NCBI GenBank assembly: GCA_029864065.1
Contig: JAOTUD010000269.1
Location: 1 to 5,049 of the forward strand
Source: Gammaproteobacteria bacterium
Lineage (GTDB): Bacteria; Pseudomonadota; Gammaproteobacteria; GCA-001735895
Reading direction: 5' to 3'
Length of the DNA: 5,049 nucleotides
Made by a program: the position numbers and the translations under genes. This document shows, one piece after another, positions 1-5,049 of this stretch. Every line of letters begins with the position of its first letter. The stretch's first letter is position 1. The notes under the pieces were generated by a model that saw nothing but the letters and a program-made list of their open reading frames with translations, had not been told where the DNA came from and did not search any database.

Positions 1-1
1 C

Positions 2-955
2 GCGAAGTACGAGGTCAGCGGAACCGATGCGGCCGCCTTTCTCGACCGCCTCTCCTGCAACCGCCTGCCGCGGGTCGGGCGTATCGGGCTCAGCCTGTTG
101 CACGCGCAAAACGGCGGCATCATGTGTGAAATGTCGATCACGCGTTTTGCTGAAAATCGGTTTTACCTGGTTTCCGCGATCGGTTCCGAGCACAAGGACC
201 TGCACTGGATGCAGGCCAACGCCGACGGCTTCGACGTCGACATCGCCAATGTCACCGAAGACGTCTCGTCGATGCTGATCACCGGACCGAAGTCGCGCGA
301 AATCCTGCAGCAGATGACCGAGGAGGATTTGTCCAACGAGGCCTTGCCGTGGCTGTGCGCGCGCGAGATAAAAATCGACAGCGCAATGGTGCGCGTGCTG
401 CGGGTTTCATACGCCGGCGAACTCGGCTACGAATTGCATATGCCGTCTTACCAGCTGTTGTCGATTTACGATTCGATGTGGCGCAAGGCGGAACCCGTCG
501 GCATCCGCAATTTCGGCGGCTACGCGTTCAACTCGATGCGTATGGAAAAAATGTACCGCGCCTACGGTAATGAATTCACCGAGGAAATCAGCGGCTTCGA
601 GGCCGGCATGGGACGCTTCATCGACACCAGTCGCGATTTTATCGGCTGCGAAAACCTGAAGCAACGGCAGCAGGATGGCTACGCGATCGAACTGGCCTAC
701 CTGCTGTTCGACGACGACGTCGCCTGCGAGTGCTACGGCAACGAAGCGGTTTATCACAACGGGGAACTGATCGGCCTGACCACCGGCGGGGCCTACGGGC
801 ACCGCATCGGAAAAAGCGTCGCCTTCGCTTACCTCAGGCCGGATTCGATCAGCGCCGGCCTCGAAGTCACAATCGACACGTCGGTCGGCAGCCGTGTCGC
901 GCATATCGAAACCGATGCGGCCTATGACCCGGGCAACGAATTGCTGCGCACCTAG
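2..955 (+). CDS. Dimethylglycine/sarcosine dehydrogenase-like protein, C-terminal folate-binding (GcvT-like) part; 5'-truncated by the window
   Basis: The open frame is already running at the left edge (first full codon at 2) and gives 317 residues ending at TAG 953-955. A TTG at 98 could serve as a start, but coding-quality family sequence precedes it, so the true start lies outside the window. The part seen matches the aminomethyltransferase (GcvT) fold attached to FAD-dependent DMGDH/SARDH enzymes. Numbering from the first codon, it has VSGTDAAAFLDRL (5-17), GSEHKDLHW (61-69), ITGPKSREIL (93-102), SYAGELGYELH (136-146), GIRNFGGYAFNSMRMEK (167-183), GFEAGMGRFID (198-208) and the C-terminal GLTTGGAYGHRIGKSVAFAY (258-277). 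These blocks track, in order, what I remember of mammalian DMGDH. In that family the domain takes the methyl carbon from N-methyl amine oxidation onto tetrahydrofolate. The acidic pair of stand-alone GcvT after GGI is replaced here by CE (42-43), as expected for the DMGDH branch, where I recall AE. Known family members include dimethylglycine, sarcosine and related oxidases; which substrate applies cannot be told without the FAD half. Confidence 0.88.
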   Translation, partial: AKYEVSGTDAAAFLDRLSCNRLPRVGRIGLSLLHAQNGGIMCEMSITRFAENRFYLVSAIGSEHKDLHWMQANADGFDVDIANVTEDVSSMLITGPKSREILQQMTEEDLSNEALPWLCAREIKIDSAMVRVLRVSYAGELGYELHMPSYQLLSIYDSMWRKAEPVGIRNFGGYAFNSMRMEKMYRAYGNEFTEEISGFEAGMGRFIDTSRDFIGCENLKQRQQDGYAIELAYLLFDDDVACECYGNEAVYHNGELIGLTTGGAYGHRIGKSVAFAYLRPDSISAGLEVTIDTSVGSRVAHIETDAAYDPGNELLRT

Positions 956-1003
956 GGCTTGCGATAAACTGTGCGGCCAACGAGCACAACGCCATAAAAA
1001 ACC

Positions 1004-1008
1004 GGGAG
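1004..1008 (+). promoter_or_regulatory. Ribosome binding site of the HD-domain gene
   Basis: GGGAG sits 6 nt before the ATG at 1015, a good Shine-Dalgarno match at normal spacing, and it fixes that start. The rest of the 59-nt gap after the upstream gene shows no terminator or convincing promoter, which favours co-transcription. Confidence 0.75.
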
Positions 1009-1014
1009 ACTGCT

Positions 1015-1602
1015 ATGCAAACCGTTAATTTTACCCGCATGGAAGACGGCACTCGCGAGGAATACGAATTTCTCGATCGCATGGAGCAAGAGTACACGGC
1101 AGGACTGCCCGAACGCATCATGGCCAGTCTGCGAAAACTGGAACACAGCATCTCCGGGTACAGGATCAACCGGCTAGAGCACAGCCTGCAGGGCGCCACG
1201 CGTGCCCACCGCGCCGGCGAATCCGATGAATTCATCGTCGCCGTCCTGCTGCACGATATCGGTGATGACCTGGCGCCCTATTCCCACAGCGAGATGGCGG
1301 CGGCGATCCTGCGGCCTTTCGTATCCGAAAAACTTTACTGGATCGTCAAGCATCACGGCGTGTTCCAGATGTATTACTACGCGCATCACTGCGGCGGCGA
1401 TCGTAATACCCGCGAAATGTTCAAGGACAGCCCGTGGTACCAGGATGCCATCGATTTCTGCCACAACTACGACCAGAATTGCTTCGATCCCGATTACGCT
1501 ACCGAACCGCTCGAGTTCTTCGAACCGATCCTGCGGCGGGTGCTGGCAAGGCCAAGCCAGGAAGACCCGGAACAGGTTGCGCGCTACGGCGCGGCCAGCT
1601 GA
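1015..1602 (+). CDS. HD-domain protein of the PhnZ/TmpB-like di-iron oxygenase type, substrate unknown
   Basis: The 195-residue protein has no signal peptide or membrane segment and should be cytoplasmic. Candidate metal ligands are H56 (in RLEHSLQGA), H80-D81 (LLHDIGDD), H91 (YSHSEMAAAILRPF), H113/H114 (IVKHHGVF) and D153 (CHNYDQN). This HD...H...H...D series, and the LEHSLQGATRA context, resemble PhnZ, the organophosphonate oxygenase; the H56-H80 spacing of 24 equals PhnZ H34-H58 as I remember it. PhnZ and TmpB use a mixed-valent Fe(II)/Fe(III) pair to cleave C-P bonds. The substrate residues differ. PhnZ H62 corresponds to D84 and K108 to Q118. The induced-fit pair Y24/E27 corresponds to I46/Y49. 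About 18 residues are missing between the fourth and last ligands. A phosphonate substrate is thus doubtful, and a hydrolytic HD enzyme cannot be excluded. There is no GYP motif, so it is not an HD-GYP phosphodiesterase. It lies 59 nt after a DMGDH-type gene, probably in one operon, which suggests a role in methylated-amine breakdown. HD fold: sure; oxygenase activity: inferred. Confidence 0.82.
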   Translation: MQTVNFTRMEDGTREEYEFLDRMEQEYTAGLPERIMASLRKLEHSISGYRINRLEHSLQGATRAHRAGESDEFIVAVLLHDIGDDLAPYSHSEMAAAILRPFVSEKLYWIVKHHGVFQMYYYAHHCGGDRNTREMFKDSPWYQDAIDFCHNYDQNCFDPDYATEPLEFFEPILRRVLARPSQEDPEQVARYGAAS

Positions 1603-1609
1603 GCAATCC

Positions 1610-1667
1610 TGCCGGAATTATCTTCAACCGGCACCTGTTAGCCGCGCTGCCAAACAGCTCGCGTAAC
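1610..1667. terminator. Weak hairpins between convergent genes, possible bidirectional terminator
   Basis: Two stem-loops lie in the 73-nt convergent gap. One has perfect 6-bp arms (TGCCGG at 1610-1615, CCGGCA at 1628-1633) around a 12-nt loop. The other pairs 1637-1649 with 1655-1667 across a 5-nt loop, with 10 of 13 positions complementary. Neither is followed by a T-run on either strand, so intrinsic termination is doubtful. The location between converging stops is the main argument. Confidence 0.25.
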
Positions 1668-1675
1668 GATAACGG

Positions 1676-4195
1676 CTAGGTCGGGATCTCGATCGGTTCC
1701 GGCCTGGCGATCCAGAACCCCTGCGCGTAGTCGACCCCGATTTCCCTGAGCGCATCCAGCGTGGCCTCGTTTTCGACGAACTCGGCGATGGTACGCTTGC
1801 CCATCACCTGGCCGATGTCGTTGATCGATTTGACCAGTTCGTAGCTGATGCGATCCTCGACCATGTCGCGCACGAAAAAGCCATCGATCTTGAGAAAATC
1901 GACCGGCAGGGTTTTCAGGTAGGCAAACGAAGACAGCCCGCTGCCGAAATCGTCGAGTGCAAAAAAACACCCGCAGTCGCGCAAATGCTGGATGAAATGG
2001 TTAGCCTTGCTGAGATTTTGAATCGCCGCGGTTTCGGTAATCTCGAAACAGATGCGATTCGCATCGACCGCCTTGCGATCGATCAGGTCGAGCACCAGCC
2101 GCAAAAAGGTTTCATCGGCGATCGACATCCCCGACAGGTTTATCGTGCAGCGCAACGCGGGATTCGACGCGAGCCAGTCCAGCGCCGCGTTTACGACCCA
2201 GGTGTCGATCTGGGTTGCAAGATTGTAGCGTTCCGCGGTCGGCAGGAAATTCGCCGGCAATATCGGAAACCCAGCCTCGTCTACCATGCGTACCAGCAAC
2301 TCGCAGAATTGCGCATGCTCGTCCTGCGCGGACTTCAGCGACCGGATCGGTTGTTGACAAAGCATGAACCGTCCTTCGTCGAAGGCGTGGTTGATTTCGA
2401 CGATGCGCTGCATTTCCTGGTGGCGCTGCGCAACCTCGAAACTATCCTCGCTATAGGTGTGAATCCGGTTGCGACCGGCATCCTTCGCCGTGTAGCAGGC
2501 GGCATCGGCCGAACGCATAACATTGGCGATATTGCCGCTGCTGAAATCGATCGGAATGACGCCGATGCTCGCGCCCAGGCGGAAATTACGCCCTGCCCAC
2601 ATAAACCTGAAATCGTCGATCGCCCCGCGCACGGTTTCGGCAACCCGGTTGGCCTGATTCAAGGTGCAGCGTTCCAGCAGCAGACCGAATTCATCGCCAC
2701 CAAGCCGTGCTATGGTGTCGCGTTTCCTGACCTTGTCTTGCAACAACGCGGCGATCTGGCGCAACAGTTCGTCACCGGCATCGTGCCCGCAGGTATCGTT
2801 GACGACCTTGAACTGGTCCAGATCGATATAGCACAGCGCGTGCTCGCTGCTGTCATCGCGGCAGCTTTTGACCACGCGCGCCAGGCGCAACTCGAACTCG
2901 CGCCGATTCACCAGATCCGTCAGCGGATCGTGCGTGGCCTGGTAATTCAGCTGTTCCGAAAGCCGGTAGGATTCGGTGATGTCGAGGCCGGTACCGCGGT
3001 AACCGACAAACACGCCGTCGGTATCGAATTTCGGTTTACCGCTGACGCGGACGATGACATCGCCGCCGTCGGGTATGCTGTAGCAATAGTCGAAATTGTA
3101 AAACGGCTCGCGCGCCTTCAGTATGCGGGTCAACTGCTTCCAGTTTTTCGAGTTGAAGTTATTTCCCGGCGCAATTTCCTCGCGCGTCTTGCCGATTACG
3201 TTCTCCGTCGCCATTCGATCGAAGCCGGGGTAATTGCCCGACAGGTAGGTGAAGCGCAAATTTGCATCCTGTTCCCAGAACCAGTCGGCGCCGGTCTCGG
3301 CAAAATCGCGCAGGCGCTCCTCGCTCTGCCGCAGCGCCGCCTCGGCCTGGCTTTGCTCGGTTATGTCGCGGGCGTGAATGATAATCCTCGGCTCCTGCCC
3401 CTCATCGAGGTGACGGATCTGCTGGCGCGTTACCTGCATTATCCTGGTCGAGCCGTTCTTGTGGCGGTAACGATATACCCCGGACACGACCCGCTCGGGA
3501 TCTTCGAGGACTTCGCGCAGCGCCTGTTGAACCCGCTCGCGGTCCTCGGGAATGGCGTTGGCCCCGGCCTTGCCGCTCTCCAGCTCGTCGACACGATAAC
3601 CCAGTATGTTTTCGACAGAATTATTGAGAAACCTGATTTCGCCGTCGGCGCTGGCGATGCAGACGATATCGGTGACGTGATCGACGAGGTTGCGGAACCG
3701 GGCTTCGCTCTCTACCAGCAGGCGTTGCGCCGTATCCTCCTCGGTAATATCACTGCCAACGCCACGATAACCGGCGAAGCGGCCGTTAGCGTCAAAAAGG
3801 GATTTGCCGCGCGTGCGCAGCACGCGAGTCACGCCGTCGGGGCGCCGCAGCGTCCAAACCATCGAATACTCGTCATGCTGCCGCAGGACCTCGCCCTTGC
3901 TGTTCCACTTATCGATGTCATCGATGCGCCCGGCGAATGCTTGTTCGCGGGTCTTGCCGATGACCTCGGCCACGGGGATGCCGGTAATTTCCTCGAAACG
4001 GCCGGACTGGTAGGTAAAACGCAGGTCGGCATCCATCTCCCAGAACCAGTCAGCCGCCAGCATCGCGACATCGCTGAAGCGTCCCAGCACCTGCTCGGAA
4101 CCCGCCAGCGCAGGCGCGACGGTGGAGACGGGGTCGTCGCTTTGATCGGAATTTACCTGTATCGGATCCTGGCTGGTTACCGACTGGCTCTTCAT
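1676..4195 (-). CDS. PAS-PAS-PAS-GGDEF-EAL bifunctional cyclic-di-GMP synthase/phosphodiesterase
   Basis: The 839-residue protein has no signal peptide or membrane helix, so it is a cytoplasmic sensor. Order: polar N-terminus (1-37), PAS1 (~44-152), PAS2 (~160-280), a short helical linker (AALRQSEERLRDFAE), PAS3 (~297-409), GGDEF (~415-580), EAL (~590-835). The GGDEF domain has the exact motif RLGGDEF (497-503) and an inhibitory-site RxxD at R490-D493, five residues before it. It also has YIDLDQFKVVND and GHDAGDELL, so diguanylate cyclase activity and product inhibition are expected. The EAL domain reads ELL at 632-634, a common variant that keeps the metal-binding Glu. The other expected residues are present: N686, E718 (FEITET), D748-D749 (ALDDFGSGLSS), K769, E805 (AEFVEN) and Q825 (QGF), so phosphodiesterase activity is also expected. 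Which activity dominates cannot be read from sequence. ATG 4195 is the first possible start, since an in-frame TAA lies three codons upstream; no Shine-Dalgarno sequence is visible. The ligand or cofactor of the PAS domains is unknown. The gene is transcribed alone, convergent with the HD gene and divergent from the lyase gene. Confidence 0.95.
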   Translation of the reverse strand: MKSQSVTSQDPIQVNSDQSDDPVSTVAPALAGSEQVLGRFSDVAMLAADWFWEMDADLRFTYQSGRFEEITGIPVAEVIGKTREQAFAGRIDDIDKWNSKGEVLRQHDEYSMVWTLRRPDGVTRVLRTRGKSLFDANGRFAGYRGVGSDITEEDTAQRLLVESEARFRNLVDHVTDIVCIASADGEIRFLNNSVENILGYRVDELESGKAGANAIPEDRERVQQALREVLEDPERVVSGVYRYRHKNGSTRIMQVTRQQIRHLDEGQEPRIIIHARDITEQSQAEAALRQSEERLRDFAETGADWFWEQDANLRFTYLSGNYPGFDRMATENVIGKTREEIAPGNNFNSKNWKQLTRILKAREPFYNFDYCYSIPDGGDVIVRVSGKPKFDTDGVFVGYRGTGLDITESYRLSEQLNYQATHDPLTDLVNRREFELRLARVVKSCRDDSSEHALCYIDLDQFKVVNDTCGHDAGDELLRQIAALLQDKVRKRDTIARLGGDEFGLLLERCTLNQANRVAETVRGAIDDFRFMWAGRNFRLGASIGVIPIDFSSGNIANVMRSADAACYTAKDAGRNRIHTYSEDSFEVAQRHQEMQRIVEINHAFDEGRFMLCQQPIRSLKSAQDEHAQFCELLVRMVDEAGFPILPANFLPTAERYNLATQIDTWVVNAALDWLASNPALRCTINLSGMSIADETFLRLVLDLIDRKAVDANRICFEITETAAIQNLSKANHFIQHLRDCGCFFALDDFGSGLSSFAYLKTLPVDFLKIDGFFVRDMVEDRISYELVKSINDIGQVMGKRTIAEFVENEATLDALREIGVDYAQGFWIARPEPIEIPT

Positions 4196-4311
4196 GGTTT
4201 TTATGGGATGATGTCCGTTTCGATTGGCGCTAAAGCCAAGTCTAGGTTTTCCGGCGCATAAGTCCAGCCGCGAGCGACAGTTTCTCCGGCCCGGATAAAC
4301 TCACTGGCGGT

Positions 4312-4339
4312 TTTACTCCTTGCTGTAAACCGGTAGACT
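4312..4339 (+). promoter_or_regulatory. Candidate sigma70-type promoter of the lyase gene
   Basis: TTTACT (4312-4317) and TAGACT (4334-4339) are 16 nt apart and each matches 4 of 6 consensus bases of the -35 and -10 boxes. A start near 4346 would leave a leader of roughly 19 nt before the ATG at 4365. The match is weak, and such pairs are common by chance. Confidence 0.28.
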
Positions 4340-4349
4340 TGCCGGTTTA
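4326..4349. promoter_or_regulatory. Perfect inverted repeat upstream of the lyase gene, candidate operator
   Basis: TAAACCGG (4326-4333) and its exact complement CCGGTTTA (4342-4349) flank an 8-nt spacer. The right arm continues into a second, nested 10-bp palindrome, GGTTTAAACC (4344-4353). The repeat ends 15 nt before the ATG at 4365 and overlaps the candidate -10 box, where a dimeric repressor would act. As RNA it could also fold into a hairpin (9 bp counting one G-U pair), but no T-run follows, which speaks against a terminator. The binding protein is unknown. Confidence 0.45.
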
Positions 4350-4364
4350 AACCACGCTACCCAG

Positions 4365-5049
4365 ATGACCTTACTTACGGCCCAACTAAGCCACCATGCC
4401 AATACCCACGCAGACCCGGGAGCGGCTTATCCCGGGGACCTGCGCGAAATCGCAAGCCTCGAGGCCGCCAGGGACGCGTTCGGCGAAATTTCTCGCTGGC
4501 CCGATTACCGCGCAACCCCGCTGCACCGTCTCGATTCGATCGCACGGCAAATCGGCGTAAAGGGTATTTATTACAAGGATGAATCGCGACGCTTCAACTT
4601 GAAGAGTTTCAAGGCGCTGGGCGGCGCCTATGCGGTTGCACGGCAGTTACAGCAACGCGTATCGAGCGCAACCGGAGATCAGCCAACCATCGACGACCTT
4701 GTCGACAAGCGTTATCGTTCGATCGTCGAAGACATCGTCATCAGCTGCGCCACCGATGGCAACCACGGACGCTCGGTGGCCTGGGGTTGCCAGATGTTCG
4801 GCTGCCGCTGCGTCATATATATTCATCGTGATGTTTCCGAGTCCCGAAAACAGGCGATGCAGGCGTTTGGCGCGGAAGTCATCCGCATCGACGGCAACTA
4901 CGACGATTCGGTAAAACAGGCCGATCGGGATGCCGCTATCCACGGGCGTATCATCGTTTCGGACACCAGTTACCCCGGCTACATGGATATCCCGCGTGAC
5001 GTCGCGCTGGGGTATTCCGTGATGCTTGCCGAGTCCGTCGAACAAATGC
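4365..5049 (+). CDS. dpaL: PLP-dependent diaminopropionate ammonia-lyase-type enzyme, N-terminal part; runs off the right edge
   Basis: The frame is open from ATG 4365 to the window end, giving 228 residues of a family usually near 400. It is a fold-type II PLP enzyme. YYKDESRRFNLKSFKALGGA (69-88) carries the expected Schiff-base lysine K83 in SFKALGG. CATDGNHGRSVAW (128-140) is the phosphate/catalytic loop with D131, NYDDSV follows at 178-183, and SDTSYPGYMDIP (199-210) carries D200. The D131-D200 spacing of 69 equals that of the D120/D189 catalytic pair I recall for enteric DpaL. DpaL splits 2,3-diaminopropionate into pyruvate and two ammonia and accepts both stereoisomers. Related threonine dehydratase-like enzymes act on serine or threonine, so the exact substrate is less sure than the fold. 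ATG 4365 is the first start codon after an in-frame TAA at 4326-4328; no Shine-Dalgarno sequence is visible. The gene is divergent from the PAS-GGDEF-EAL gene across a 169-nt gap holding a palindrome and a weak promoter. Confidence 0.78.
   Translation, partial: MTLLTAQLSHHANTHADPGAAYPGDLREIASLEAARDAFGEISRWPDYRATPLHRLDSIARQIGVKGIYYKDESRRFNLKSFKALGGAYAVARQLQQRVSSATGDQPTIDDLVDKRYRSIVEDIVISCATDGNHGRSVAWGCQMFGCRCVIYIHRDVSESRKQAMQAFGAEVIRIDGNYDDSVKQADRDAAIHGRIIVSDTSYPGYMDIPRDVALGYSVMLAESVEQM

Noticed and set aside
407..904. Minus-strand open frame opposite the DMGDH-like gene
   Set aside because: It is wholly inside a well-supported plus-strand gene and shows no domain or ribosome binding site of its own.
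1015..1602. HD-GYP cyclic-di-GMP phosphodiesterase reading of the HD gene, which would link it to the neighbouring GGDEF-EAL gene
   Set aside because: There is no GYP motif and no HD-GYP core architecture; the ligand spacing and the LEHSLQGA context fit the PhnZ-like group better.
1202..1666. Plus-strand open frame overlapping the HD gene in another frame
   Set aside because: The composition is typical of a frame-shifted shadow, rich in Ser, Thr and Arg, while the overlapped HD gene has clear motifs and a Shine-Dalgarno sequence.
1985..4261. Long plus-strand open frame (758 codons) lying opposite the PAS-GGDEF-EAL gene
   Set aside because: Its translation has no recognisable domain, is low in catalytic-type motifs and mirrors the minus-strand gene, which carries complete PAS, GGDEF and EAL signatures. 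It is an effect of codon bias in G+C-rich DNA.
4326..4349. Inverted repeat as an intrinsic terminator
   Set aside because: No T-run follows on either strand, and it lies directly before a start codon rather than after a stop.
4647..5045. Minus-strand open frame opposite the lyase gene
   Set aside because: It lies opposite a continuous PLP-enzyme reading frame with recognisable catalytic motifs, and it has no family features of its own.

Overview
The window looks like chromosomal DNA of a free-living proteobacterium, most likely a gammaproteobacterium from a marine or similar habitat. This rests on the moderately high G+C, the dense coding, the mixed PAS/GGDEF/EAL signalling protein and the one-carbon/amine catabolic genes. 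No taxonomic marker is present, so the assignment is an inference. I see no rRNA, tRNA, CRISPR array, insertion sequence or phage gene.

Layout: (1) 2-955, plus strand: the C-terminal half of a dimethylglycine/sarcosine dehydrogenase-type flavoenzyme (the tetrahydrofolate-binding GcvT-like part), with its FAD half lying outside the window. (2) 1015-1602, plus strand, 59 nt downstream with a good ribosome binding site: a 195-residue HD-domain protein that resembles the PhnZ/TmpB mixed-valent di-iron oxygenases more than ordinary HD phosphohydrolases. (3) 1676-4195, minus strand, convergent with gene 2: an 839-residue cytoplasmic PAS-PAS-PAS-GGDEF-EAL protein with apparently intact cyclic-di-GMP synthase, inhibitory-site and phosphodiesterase motifs. 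(4) From 4365 off the right edge, plus strand, divergent from gene 3: the N-terminal 228 residues of a PLP-dependent diaminopropionate ammonia-lyase-type enzyme.

How they may work together: genes 1 and 2 probably form an operon. A DMGDH-type enzyme removes N-methyl groups from an amine, passing the carbon to folate. HD di-iron oxygenases of the PhnZ/TmpB group cleave C-P (or C-C, in myo-inositol oxygenase) bonds, and TmpB itself yields glycine betaine, which feeds the same demethylation route. However, the residues I recall as phosphonate-binding in PhnZ are replaced or deleted here. A different, possibly amine-bearing substrate is therefore plausible, and this is the most interesting point of the window. 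Gene 4 is another amino-acid-catabolic enzyme, but the signalling gene between it and genes 1-2 is on the opposite strand, so a functional link is only a possibility.

Non-coding: the gap at 4196-4364 separates the two divergent genes. It carries a perfect 8-bp-arm inverted repeat overlapping a weak promoter-like sequence just before gene 4. The convergent gap at 1603-1675 holds two imperfect hairpins but no T-tract. The gap at 956-1014 holds only a Shine-Dalgarno sequence.
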